Shown piece after piece: positions 41,587 through 50,595 of a stretch of 64,000 nucleotides of DNA. The notes beneath the pieces were generated by a model. It was not told where the DNA came from and did no database searches. It saw only the letters and a list, made by a program, of their open reading frames with translations. The first letter of the stretch is position 1. Every line of letters starts with the position of its first letter. This DNA comes from Aequorivita antarctica (GTDB taxonomy: Bacteria > Bacteroidota > Bacteroidia > Flavobacteriales > Flavobacteriaceae). Position numbers and translations under genes: made by a program. Where the stretch lies: the NCBI RefSeq assembly GCF_007997155.1, contig NZ_VORT01000002.1, positions 186,001 to 250,000 of the forward strand, given 5' to 3'.

Positions 41587-43131
41587 ATGAAAATATTTTC
41601 CTCAGAACAGTTATACGAAGCCGATAAAGCCACCGTTGAAAGACAAGAAATTACTTCGGAAGCTTTGATGGAGCGTGCTGGCACGCAAATATTCAACTGG
41701 TTGCACCAGCGAATGCAAGGGGCTCCCGTGCCAATTCATATTTTTTGTGGTATTGGCGATAACGGCGGTGATGGTTTGGTGGTGGGTAGATTGCTGATAG
41801 AGCATGGCTATAATGTGATTGTATATGTGGTGAATTGCAGCGACAAACGTTCAAAAAACTTTTTACTCAATTACGGGAAGATCAAAAACGCAACCAAAAA
41901 ATGGCCGATTTTGATGAAAAGTGAAGCTGATTTTCCAGAAATCAACAATGAAGATATTATTGTAGACGCCATCTTCGGAATTGGTTTAAACCGATGCCCT
42001 GTCGGTTGGGTGAAAAAACTTATTCAATACCTTAACGAAAACAAAGCCTTTAAACTTGCCATAGACATTCCTAGTGGCTTGTTCTCCAACTCGCCTTTAG
42101 AAGACAAGGAGGCTGTTGTGAACGCCAATCATACCTTAACTTTCCAAACACCCAAACTGGCTTTCTTTTTACCAGAAACAGCTTCTTTTGTTTCCAACTT
42201 TGACGTTTTGGATATTGGTTTAGATTTGGAATTTCTGCAAAATACCGAGCCTTTGGCACAGCTTATTTCAAAACCGGAGGCACAACGATTTTATAAGCCA
42301 CGTGATAAATTTGGACATAAAGGTACCTACGGTCACGCGTTGATAGTTGCGGGAAGTTACGGAAAGATTGGTGCTGCTGTGCTTTCAACTGCCGCAGCTT
42401 TTAGAATTGGCGCCGGCATGGTTTCTACTTTTGTGCCCAAATGCGGCTACAATATTCTGCAGACTTCAATTCCCGAAGCAATGGTTATTACCGATAAAGA
42501 GGAAGCATTTATAAGTGATATTACAGTAGATTTTGAACCCTCAGCCATTGGAATTGGTATGGGCATTGGAAAAAACAAAGCTACCGTTGAAGCCTTGAAA
42601 AGTATATTTCAGAAAAAAAACATTCCTTTTGTTATTGATGCCGATGCTTTGAACAATATTTCCGAAAATAAGGAGTTGCTCAAACTCATTCCTAAGAATT
42701 CCGTTTTAACACCACATCCTGGCGAATTGAAGCGGCTTATTGGTGAATGGAAAGATGATTATGACAAACTTGAAAAAGTAAAGAAATTTTCAGGCAAACA
42801 CGGGCTTGTGGTAATTATAAAAGGTGCATATACAATAATAGTTTACGGCGATAAACTTTATATAAACACCTCTGGAAACCCTGGAATGGCAACCGCAGGC
42901 AGTGGTGATGCCCTTAGTGGTGTGATTACCGGACTGCTTTCGCAGGGCTACGACCCACTGTTGGCTTCGGTTTTTGGGGTTTATATACACGGTCGCGCTG
43001 GCGACATAGCTTTTGGGCAAATGGGTTATGAAGCTGTAATGGCAGGCGATATAATTGATAATCTGGCAGAAGCGTATTTAGACTTGTTAGAACAACCCGA
43101 GATAGAAAACGAATCGAATGGGGAGCAATAA
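41587..43131 (+). CDS. nnr: Bifunctional NAD(P)H-hydrate epimerase/dehydratase
   Basis: The 514-residue protein has an N-terminal YjeF_N epimerase domain (about 1-215, with CGIGDNGGDGLVVGR at 56-70 and the DAIFGIGL loop). The C-terminal ADP-dependent dehydratase domain (about 225-505) has KFGHKGTYGHALIVAGS, HPGELKRL and the nucleotide-binding NPGMATAGSGDALSGV. Together they repair hydrated, damaged NAD(P)H. It is cytoplasmic, full-length and the usual fused form. It runs into a small inverted-repeat element at its 3' end. Confidence 0.93.
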   Translation: MKIFSSEQLYEADKATVERQEITSEALMERAGTQIFNWLHQRMQGAPVPIHIFCGIGDNGGDGLVVGRLLIEHGYNVIVYVVNCSDKRSKNFLLNYGKIKNATKKWPILMKSEADFPEINNEDIIVDAIFGIGLNRCPVGWVKKLIQYLNENKAFKLAIDIPSGLFSNSPLEDKEAVVNANHTLTFQTPKLAFFLPETASFVSNFDVLDIGLDLEFLQNTEPLAQLISKPEAQRFYKPRDKFGHKGTYGHALIVAGSYGKIGAAVLSTAAAFRIGAGMVSTFVPKCGYNILQTSIPEAMVITDKEEAFISDITVDFEPSAIGIGMGIGKNKATVEALKSIFQKKNIPFVIDADALNNISENKELLKLIPKNSVLTPHPGELKRLIGEWKDDYDKLEKVKKFSGKHGLVVIIKGAYTIIVYGDKLYINTSGNPGMATAGSGDALSGVITGLLSQGYDPLLASVFGVYIHGRAGDIAFGQMGYEAVMAGDIIDNLAEAYLDLLEQPEIENESNGEQ

Positions 43132-43133
43132 AA

Positions 43134-43231
43134 TTGTCCGTTCGCGCCTTGTTGTTCACTCAGGATAAACTGAAGTCGAGACAAAAATGACATCAGAATT
43201 TCTAAGTTCTCGACTACTCTCGAACGGACAA
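43134..43231. repeat. MITE-like element with 11-bp terminal inverted repeats
   Basis: A 98-bp segment is bounded by TTGTCCGTTCG (43134-43144) and CGAACGGACAA (43221-43231), perfect inverted copies. Inside it carry GTTCACTCAGGATAAACTG-type sequence found in dispersed repeats. It fills the convergent gap between two genes and could also act as a transcript end. It has no coding capacity. Confidence 0.55.
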
Positions 43232-43244
43232 AAGCTGTTTTAAA

Positions 43245-44612
43245 TTACATCAACCCGTCAAATATCTTTCTCAATTTTGGGTCTGAAGGTCTCGGCGCAT
43301 CGGCAGAAATGATGTTTCCTTGCGGATCGATCAAAATAAACCTCGGGATTCCCATAATAGCGTAATCTTCCACAAATTTTGATTTCCAATTATTATCCGC
43401 CATTAGCTGGATTCCACCCAATTCCTTTTCAGAAACCATTGCTTTCCATTTGTCATAATCTTTGGGTTCGTCTATAGAAAGGCTTACAAAATCCACATTT
43501 TTGTTGTGATAATCTTTCTCAACTTCTTTTAAGGCAGGTATTTCGCGCAAGCAAGGCCCACACCAAGTGGCCCACACATCTATATACACATACTTGCCTT
43601 TTAAAGTAGCCAAATCAGTTGTTCCGCCTTTGTGGTTTTCATAATTGAAAGTAGGTGAGGGGTTTCCTGCTGTAATGGTTTTCAATTTGTTATAGCGCTC
43701 GGTAAGTGTTGCAAGATTCTCAGGATTTGGGTTGCTGTTTTTGTAAATATTGTAGGCCTCATCTAAGGTTTCATCTGGTTTAAGCCCAAACCTTAAGTAG
43801 GAACTCATCATTTTATCTTTCGCATAACCGTTAGGCAAAGCTTCATTGACTTTTTTTAGATACATAACCGTTTGGTTGTTATTGCCACTTTCAAAAGTTT
43901 CTTCATTCACCAATCTATTAAAATGGGCTTCCAGTAAATTTTGATACCCTACAGAATTTCTAAATGCTAGAGTATCTTTAAAATTTATGTCTTTAAGTCC
44001 ATCATAAAAATCGCCTGAAACCCTATAAGTCTCATCTCCTGAATAATAGCGATGTGCATCTTTGTAATTTTCAACCATAAGTGCGTGGGAATAGTTATCC
44101 TCATCAGCCAACTTTGCTTTAAAATTTTCATTTTCAATTTTATTTACAACGTATAAACTGTCGATGCTTTTTTGGTTTTGATCCAATCGCTCCTTAAACT
44201 TGTTCTCATCCAGTAAGTACACCTCTTTATTATCCATCTTTTGCTCATTCCACAGATATTTAGCTGCTAAAAAGTTATTGATATTAGCTAAATCACCCGA
44301 GTATTTTAGGCTCTCGTCAAACTCGTCTGCATTTAAGTTAACGGAAAGGTTTTTTCCCTTTTCGAGATAAATTTCCGTGCGTTCGCGACCTACAGAAAGA
44401 TCATAAAAACCATCGACCTTTATGTGAAGTGTATCTGTAAAAACCCCCTTTTCATTAATAGAAAAACTGGCTTCAAAATCATTTCCGCGGATAAGAGCAG
44501 TTTCGGCGGTGTTGTTTTCAACGGTTCCATTAATAACGGAATAATCTGGTTTTTCTTCTTGTTTGCAAGAAATTGCGAAGAGCACCAAAACGAATAAACT
44601 TAATCTTTTCAT
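43245..44612 (-). CDS. TlpA-like thioredoxin-fold lipoprotein
   Basis: The 455-residue protein has a lipoprotein signal (MKRLSLFVLVLFAISC, Cys16). The N-terminal region (about 20-120) is a DUF4369-like beta domain. A helical middle follows, and a thioredoxin domain from about 310 has WCGPC near 349-353 and the cis-proline segment GIPRFILIDP. It is a periplasm-facing disulfide reductase or oxidase, common in many copies in Bacteroidota. It is convergent with the nnr gene across the inverted-repeat element. Confidence 0.9.
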   Translation of the reverse strand: MKRLSLFVLVLFAISCKQEEKPDYSVINGTVENNTAETALIRGNDFEASFSINEKGVFTDTLHIKVDGFYDLSVGRERTEIYLEKGKNLSVNLNADEFDESLKYSGDLANINNFLAAKYLWNEQKMDNKEVYLLDENKFKERLDQNQKSIDSLYVVNKIENENFKAKLADEDNYSHALMVENYKDAHRYYSGDETYRVSGDFYDGLKDINFKDTLAFRNSVGYQNLLEAHFNRLVNEETFESGNNNQTVMYLKKVNEALPNGYAKDKMMSSYLRFGLKPDETLDEAYNIYKNSNPNPENLATLTERYNKLKTITAGNPSPTFNYENHKGGTTDLATLKGKYVYIDVWATWCGPCLREIPALKEVEKDYHNKNVDFVSLSIDEPKDYDKWKAMVSEKELGGIQLMADNNWKSKFVEDYAIMGIPRFILIDPQGNIISADAPRPSDPKLRKIFDGLM

Positions 44613-44850
44613 CTGTTTAAAATATTTAAGAAATAGGAAGATGGAATGCCCACATATACATCTTCGATTAGTTTATAATTTAATAATGGGCATTTCATTT
44701 TATACGAATTTTAACTTCAACGTAAAATTACGTAATGAATAAACAATTCTATCCACGATATTTTGTTAATTTTTCATATAGATTCAATGAAAGAAAGTAA
44801 GCTAATCTGCTTTTGAAACGAAGAAAGATAGCGCAGCAATTTAAAAGTAG

Positions 44851-44858
44851 TATTTTTG
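44851..44858 (+). promoter_or_regulatory. -7 promoter box TATTTTTG before hutH
   Basis: An exact TAnnTTTG match 19 nt before the ATG, giving a short leader. Confidence 0.5.
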
Positions 44859-44877
44859 CCTAAAGAATACCAACCCA

Positions 44878-46389
44878 ATGCAAGAAATACATTATATCAG
44901 TTCTGAAATCCTTGATTTAGCTTCCGTCAAGGAAATCATTGAAAACCATAAAACCTTGGAACTTTCTGAAGAAGCGCAGCTTAATATAAAGAAATCAAGA
45001 GAGTATTTAATCCATAAAATGAAGGATAACGAAACCCCTGTTTATGGTATAAACACAGGCTTTGGTTCTTTATGTAATGTGAAAATTTCTTCTGAAAACC
45101 TTTCCAAATTACAAGAAAACCTGGTGATGTCACACGCTTGTGGAACTGGCGAATTCGTACCAAAGCCTATTGTAAAACTGATGCTTTTACTGAAAATACA
45201 ATCGCTCAGTTATGGCTATAGCGGTGTTCAAATTGAAACTGTTGAAAGGCTAATTGATTTTTATAACAACGATATTCTGCCTGTAATTTACAACCAGGGA
45301 AGTTTGGGCGCTTCGGGCGATTTGGCACCATTGGCACATCTTTCGCTGCCGTTGCTCGGCAAAGGGGAAGTGTATTACGGGGGCGAAAGAATTTCATCAG
45401 AAAAAATGCTTAAAAAATTCAATTGGGAACCCATTACACTGCAGGCCAAAGAAGGGCTCGCATTATTGAATGGAACCCAGTTTATGAGTGCTTATGGTGT
45501 GTATTGTCTTCTGAAAAGTTATAAGCTTTCCTATTTGGCCGATTTGATTGGCGCTGTTTCAGTAGATGCTTTTGATTGTAATATGAGTCCGTACAACGCG
45601 CTTGTTCATTTGGTGCGACCACACAGAGGCCAGGTTAAAACCGCCGAACAGATTTTGGCATTTTTGGAAGGAAGTGAAATGGGACTTTCTGAAAAGAAAA
45701 ACGTGCAAGATCCATATTCTTTCCGCTGCATTCCACAAGTTCATGGAGCCACGAAGGATACATTGCATTTTGTACATAAAACGTTTAAGACTGAAATAAA
45801 CTCAGTAACTGATAACCCCAACATATTTGTAAACGAAGATCTTATTATATCTGGCGGAAATTTTCACGGGCAGCCTTTGGCATTGGCACTCGATTATTTG
45901 GCGATTGCCATGGCAGAATTGGGCAATATTTCTGAGAGGAGAACCTATCAATTGGTTTCCGGTCTAAGGGAATTGCCTGCTTTTTTGGTAAATAATTCCG
46001 GACTGAACAGTGGATTTATGATTCCTCAATATACCGCCGCAAGCATCGTGAGCCAAAATAAACAATTGGCTACTCCTTCCTCTGTAGATTCTATTGTTTC
46101 GTCAAATGGTCAAGAAGACCACGTGAGTATGGGAGCCAACGGCGCCACAAAATGTTTACGTGTAATTGAAAACATAGAAACCATACTTTCTATTGAGTTA
46201 ATGAATGCTTCACAAGCGTTGAAATTTAGGGAGCCGAAAAAGTCTTCACCATTTATTGAGTCTTTTCTAAAACCCTATCGCTCCATTGTGCCATTTATTG
46301 AGAATGATAGATTGATGGCAGATGATATTCACGCAAGTGTTGCATTTCTACAATCTTTGGATATTGACGCAGATATCTTATTTGGTTAA
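44878..46389 (+). CDS. hutH: Histidine ammonia-lyase
   Basis: The 503-residue protein has the Ala145-Ser146-Gly147 triad (in GSLGASGDLAPL) that forms the MIO cofactor, and the typical GTQFMSAYGVY, PQVHGATKD, TDNPNIF and NFHGQPLAL motifs. It removes ammonia from histidine to make urocanate, the first step of histidine use. No other hut gene is adjacent, so the rest of the pathway is elsewhere. Cytoplasmic. A tyrosine or phenylalanine ammonia-lyase is less likely, since the His pocket motifs fit HutH. Confidence 0.92.
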   Translation: MQEIHYISSEILDLASVKEIIENHKTLELSEEAQLNIKKSREYLIHKMKDNETPVYGINTGFGSLCNVKISSENLSKLQENLVMSHACGTGEFVPKPIVKLMLLLKIQSLSYGYSGVQIETVERLIDFYNNDILPVIYNQGSLGASGDLAPLAHLSLPLLGKGEVYYGGERISSEKMLKKFNWEPITLQAKEGLALLNGTQFMSAYGVYCLLKSYKLSYLADLIGAVSVDAFDCNMSPYNALVHLVRPHRGQVKTAEQILAFLEGSEMGLSEKKNVQDPYSFRCIPQVHGATKDTLHFVHKTFKTEINSVTDNPNIFVNEDLIISGGNFHGQPLALALDYLAIAMAELGNISERRTYQLVSGLRELPAFLVNNSGLNSGFMIPQYTAASIVSQNKQLATPSSVDSIVSSNGQEDHVSMGANGATKCLRVIENIETILSIELMNASQALKFREPKKSSPFIESFLKPYRSIVPFIENDRLMADDIHASVAFLQSLDIDADILFG

Positions 46390-46416
46390 ATTTAATTATT
46401 GAAACGAAATTATATT

Positions 46417-47301
46417 ATGAAAAAAATAGTATTGTTTACGTGTTTTATCTTTTTTGGTATTTCAGTTTTTTCACAAAGCTATAAGCCATTACTGGATAAT
46501 CTTAATGAATGGCATTTTACAACCTGTTACTTCGGATGTTTAACAGATGTGTATTTTACAGATGGCGACACCATTGTTGATGGGAAAAATTATAAAATTT
46601 TGGATGGGTATCATTACATTTCCCGCACCTTTTTACTCCGGGAAGATGTGGCAAATAAAAAAGTTTATTTGAATGTAGTTTCTCAAGGATTCAATGAGGA
46701 GTTTTTATTATATGATTTTTCACTGAGCCAAGGTGATATATTCAATATGCAAAATCCCATTAGTCCATTTCCGCATGATGGCGGACCTTTTTTACTGGAT
46801 TCCATTGTTGAAAGACCATTGGTAGATGGGAATGAATACAAGCATTTTTATTTTTCCCCAGCACCTGGCAATACTATCAGTACAGAAAATGCTGTGTGGG
46901 TAGAGGGTGTAGGGTCTCTTTCAATAATAAATGCTCCTGGAGGTCACCCAGATATTAATGAAGCGGGGCATTTGAGTTGCTTTTTTAAAAATACAGAGCC
47001 CTTTTATGCAAATTTAGACTCCATTAGTGATTGTATTCCATTAGTGCTAGAAACTAAAAAGCATAATCTAGAGGAGGTTATTGCTTCAAAACAGGCTAAT
47101 AACAACAATTGTGTTTTGAGCAATACTCAAGAAGTGAAAGGGGTAACTATTTTCGACCTTGCAGGGAAAAAACTTGAAACGATAACCAATAATGGAAATA
47201 CTTCCATTACCATTGATTTTTCAAATTATCAGAATGGACTGTATATTCTTATGGCCACTGGGTTTGGAAATACTAAAAAGTCATTTAAGATTATAAAATA
47301 A
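46417..47301 (+). CDS. Secreted protein with type IX sorting domain
   Basis: I take ATG 46417 over a TTG at 46399. The 294-residue protein has a signal peptide ending SVFSQ. A beta-rich region with repeated YxxF patterns and a GDTIVDGKNYKIL segment follows. The last 75 residues carry the T9SS type A domain (VKGVTIFDLAGKKLET, SNYQNGLYILMA, KKSFKIIK). It is exported by the type IX system and probably anchored or released at the surface. Its function is unknown. It lies 27 bp after hutH, perhaps by chance. Confidence 0.8.
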   Translation: MKKIVLFTCFIFFGISVFSQSYKPLLDNLNEWHFTTCYFGCLTDVYFTDGDTIVDGKNYKILDGYHYISRTFLLREDVANKKVYLNVVSQGFNEEFLLYDFSLSQGDIFNMQNPISPFPHDGGPFLLDSIVERPLVDGNEYKHFYFSPAPGNTISTENAVWVEGVGSLSIINAPGGHPDINEAGHLSCFFKNTEPFYANLDSISDCIPLVLETKKHNLEEVIASKQANNNNCVLSNTQEVKGVTIFDLAGKKLETITNNGNTSITIDFSNYQNGLYILMATGFGNTKKSFKIIK

Positions 47302-47310
47302 TCTGTTTTT

Positions 47311-47694
47311 TTAGAATTTTGGAGATGCGTTTTCAATCATTTCATTTATCCAATTTTTTGCTTCATCCAGACTGGTAAAATGTTTGAGTGGTTTTTTCAA
47401 GAATCGCTTTTCAACTTCCAAATTGCTAGCTTTCAATCCACTTGCAGAAACCACTGCGAATGCGGCTAGATTTTCGATTTCCGAGGTTTTTAAGTAAACC
47501 ATTGGGTTTACGGCATAGCTGTTTATACGGTAAGTGATATAGCCAAATTTTCTTCCTTTATAATATTTTTCCGCAATATCAGCCAAATCATCATTATATT
47601 CAGGCTTTACGGTAATTCCTTCTTTCATGACCACTACCACAAAATTTTCAAAAACGCGAATTTCTCCAAATTCAAAATGTAAATTATCAATCAT
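47311..47694 (-). CDS. STAS/SpoIIAA-like small protein
   Basis: The 127-residue protein starts MIDNLHFEFGEIRVFENFVVVVMKEG and ends HFTSLDEAKNWINEM, the usual shape of the STAS/SpoIIAA-like family of flavobacterial proteins. KPLKHFTSLDEAKNWI is the last helix. The fold often serves as an anti-sigma-antagonist-like or lipid-binding module. No signal peptide. It is downstream of clpC and separated by a terminator. The fold call is moderate. Confidence 0.6.
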   Translation of the reverse strand: MIDNLHFEFGEIRVFENFVVVVMKEGITVKPEYNDDLADIAEKYYKGRKFGYITYRINSYAVNPMVYLKTSEIENLAAFAVVSASGLKASNLEVEKRFLKKPLKHFTSLDEAKNWINEMIENASPKF

Positions 47695-47734
47695 AATAAA
47701 CTTATTTGGTCTTTCTAATTTACGAATTTTTAAA

Positions 47735-47765
47735 ATAAAAAAATCCCCAAGTGTTACTTAGGGAT
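47735..47765 (-). terminator. Intrinsic terminator after clpC
   Basis: A 10-bp stem with one G-U pair (47743-47752 with 47756-47765, GTT loop) is followed on the minus strand by a T-run. Confidence 0.7.
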
Positions 47766-47786
47766 GTTTAAGGTAAAAAACGGAAG

Positions 47787-50339
47787 TTAAGATTCGGTTG
47801 TTTTCTTCTGTTTTTTTATTTTTATTGTAAGCTCGTTTGTCTTTTCATCAAGATCCATTGTTATTGCATCACCTTCCTGCAAATTACTGTTGATGATTTC
47901 TTCCGCCAAGGCATCTTCAATATATTTTTGAATGGCTCTGTTTAGTGGTCTTGCACCGTATTGCTTGTCAAAACCTTTGTCGGCAATGTAATCTTTTGCT
48001 TTTTCGGTAAGTTTGAGCTCGTATCCCAAATCTGAAATTCGAAGAAAAAGTTTGTCCAGTTCAATATCGATAATTTTATGGATATCCTCTCTTTCCAATG
48101 CATTAAAGACCATAACATCATCAATTCGGTTTAAGAATTCAGGCGCAAAGGTTTTCTTCAAAGCATTTTCTATCACACTTTTTGTATGCGTATCTTCTTG
48201 GCTCTTTTTTGCAGCTGTTCCAAAACCAACACCTTGTCCAAAATCTTTAATTTGGCGGGCTCCAATATTGGAAGTCATAATGATAATAGTATTTCTAAAA
48301 TCAATTTTTCTTCCAAGGCTGTCTGTCAAGTATCCGTCATCCAAAACTTGAAGAAGCATATTGAAAACATCTGGATGCGCTTTTTCAATTTCGTCCAAAA
48401 GAAGTACAGCATAAGGTTTTCTTCTTATTTTTTCAGTTAACTGTCCGCCTTCTTCGTAGCCCACATATCCTGGAGGTGCACCAACTAAGCGTGAAATGGA
48501 GAATTTTTCCATATACTCGCTCATATCAATTCTAATCAACGCGTTGTCAGAATCAAACAATTCACGAGCCAATACTTTTGCAAGTTGGGTTTTACCTACA
48601 CCGGTTTGTCCCAAGAAAATAAAGGAACCAATTGGTTTGTTTGGGTCTTTCAATCCCGCACGGTTCCGTTGGATTGCTTTTACCACTTTAGCAACAGCCT
48701 CATCCTGTCCAATCACCTTACCTTTTATTCGGTCGGGTAGGGCTGCAAGCTTGGTGCTTTCAGTCTGTGCTATTCTGTTCACGGGTATTCCGGTCATCAT
48801 TGAAACCACTTCTGCAACATTTTCTTCGGAAACGGTTTCTTTGTGAAGTTTTGAATCTGCATCCCACTGCTCCTGTTGGATCGCAAGTTCCTTTTCAAAG
48901 TTCTTTTCGTCATCCCGAAGTTTTGCGGCTTCTTCGTATTTCTGTTTTTTTACGACAGTATTTTTAAGTTCACGAACTTCTTCCAATTGTTTTTCAAGTT
49001 CCAAAATTTTATCGGGAACGTGAATATTAGTTATGTGAACGCGTGAGCCAGCTTCGTCTAAAGCATCAATAGCTTTGTCTGGAAGGAAACGCTCAGTCAT
49101 ATACCTATTTGTAAGCTTCACGCAAGCTTCAATGGCCTCATCTGTATAAATTACATTGTGGTGAGCTTCGTATTTATCCTTTATATTCATAAGAATCTCG
49201 ATAGTTTCTTCAACAGAAGTGGGTTCAACCAATACTTTTTGGAAACGTCTTTCGAGGGCACCGTCTTTTTCAATATACTGTCTGTATTCATCCAAAGTGG
49301 TTGCGCCAATACATTGAATTTCACCCCGTGCTAATGCAGGTTTGAACATATTTGAAGCATCTAATGAACCTGTAGCGCCACCAGCACCAACAATAGTGTG
49401 AATTTCATCTATGAAAAGAATAATGTCGTCATTTTTTTCAAGCTCGTTCATCACGGCTTTCATGCGTTCTTCAAACTGACCGCGGTATTTGGTTCCGGCC
49501 ACAAGGCTTGCCAAATCTAAAGTAACCACTCTTTTGTCATAAAGAATCCGTGAAACTTTTCGCTGGATTATACGCAGGGCCAAGCCTTCTGCGATTGCAG
49601 ATTTACCAACGCCAGGCTCACCAATTAGTAAGGGGTTGTTTTTCTTTCTCCTGCTTAAAATCTGTGAAACACGTTGAATTTCGCTTTCGCGACCTACAAC
49701 AGGATCAAGTTTTCCTTCTTCTGCCATTGCAGTAAGATCCCTTCCGAAGTTATCCAAAACAGGTGTTTTGGACTTTTTGTTCGTTTTTGCTGTGGTTCCT
49801 GAAAATAAGTTTTCTTTTCCAGCATCTTCAGCCGAAGTGTCATCTTCATTCGGGAATGATTCAGCACTTGGCGTATCTATATAATCGTCATCGTTTGTGA
49901 TCATAAGTTTAAATTGGTCTTTTACCACGTCATAATCTATCTTCATTTTGTTCAACAATTTCGTAGTTGGGTCGTTTTCATTCCGAAGAATGCACAACAA
50001 CAAATGAGCCGTATTAATGGAATTGCTCTGAAAAAGTTTTGCTTCCAAAAATGTGGTCTTCAGCGCTCTTTCCGCTTGACGGGTAAGGTGAAGATTCTTT
50101 TTATCGTTCGTATTTGTTGTAACGCCCGGATTAGCGGGGCTCAATATCTCCACCTTTCTTCGCAGGTGGTTTAAGTCTATCGCAAGTGCGTTCAGTATAG
50201 TTACCGCTTTGCCGTTGCCGTCTCTTAAAAGACCGAGCATTAAGTGCTCAGTGCCAATAAAATCGTGACCTAAACGCAACGCTTCTTCTTTACTGTAAGC
50301 AATTACATCTTTAACTCTTGGGGAAAAATTATCATCCAT
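47787..50339 (-). CDS. clpC: ClpC-type ATP-dependent protease ATP-binding subunit
   Basis: The 850-residue protein has two Clp_N repeats (about 1-145). The first AAA+ module has GEPGVGKS near 239 and [13 protein letters not shown] coiled middle (about 440-500) and a second AAA+ module with GQTGVGKT near 576 and the ClpB/C C-terminal domain follow. It unfolds proteins for degradation by ClpP and serves in stress tolerance. A promoter with both -33 and -7 boxes lies directly upstream. Its middle domain is shorter than ClpB's, which supports ClpC. Confidence 0.92.
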   Translation of the reverse strand: MDDNFSPRVKDVIAYSKEEALRLGHDFIGTEHLMLGLLRDGNGKAVTILNALAIDLNHLRRKVEILSPANPGVTTNTNDKKNLHLTRQAERALKTTFLEAKLFQSNSINTAHLLLCILRNENDPTTKLLNKMKIDYDVVKDQFKLMITNDDDYIDTPSAESFPNEDDTSAEDAGKENLFSGTTAKTNKKSKTPVLDNFGRDLTAMAEEGKLDPVVGRESEIQRVSQILSRRKKNNPLLIGEPGVGKSAIAEGLALRIIQRKVSRILYDKRVVTLDLASLVAGTKYRGQFEERMKAVMNELEKNDDIILFIDEIHTIVGAGGATGSLDASNMFKPALARGEIQCIGATTLDEYRQYIEKDGALERRFQKVLVEPTSVEETIEILMNIKDKYEAHHNVIYTDEAIEACVKLTNRYMTERFLPDKAIDALDEAGSRVHITNIHVPDKILELEKQLEEVRELKNTVVKKQKYEEAAKLRDDEKNFEKELAIQQEQWDADSKLHKETVSEENVAEVVSMMTGIPVNRIAQTESTKLAALPDRIKGKVIGQDEAVAKVVKAIQRNRAGLKDPNKPIGSFIFLGQTGVGKTQLAKVLARELFDSDNALIRIDMSEYMEKFSISRLVGAPPGYVGYEEGGQLTEKIRRKPYAVLLLDEIEKAHPDVFNMLLQVLDDGYLTDSLGRKIDFRNTIIIMTSNIGARQIKDFGQGVGFGTAAKKSQEDTHTKSVIENALKKTFAPEFLNRIDDVMVFNALEREDIHKIIDIELDKLFLRISDLGYELKLTEKAKDYIADKGFDKQYGARPLNRAIQKYIEDALAEEIINSNLQEGDAITMDLDEKTNELTIKIKKQKKTTES

Positions 50340-50360
50340 ATTTTAAATATCCTCTCTTCT

Positions 50361-50391
50361 TAAAAGTACTAAATTAACCAAAATAGGACAA
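50361..50391 (-). promoter_or_regulatory. clpC promoter with both boxes
   Basis: On the minus strand TTG (50389-50391) is followed by 20 nt and TACTTTTA (50361-50368), a near-consensus Bacteroidota promoter. It ends 21 nt before the clpC ATG. Confidence 0.6.
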
Positions 50392-50595
50392 AAACTGTTC
50401 CTCTTTGATATCATTTTAGTAAAAGGACAAAATATATAGTGGAATTCAAAGGATATGCAACGATACTTATTAACGATTTTGACCCCCAATTTTGTTAATA
50501 AATTCGTGAATAACGAATGCTAAAACCCCTGTTAAACCTACGAAAAAGTGTATCTTGCTCCATTAGTTTAACAACGATAATTAAACCTATTTTTT

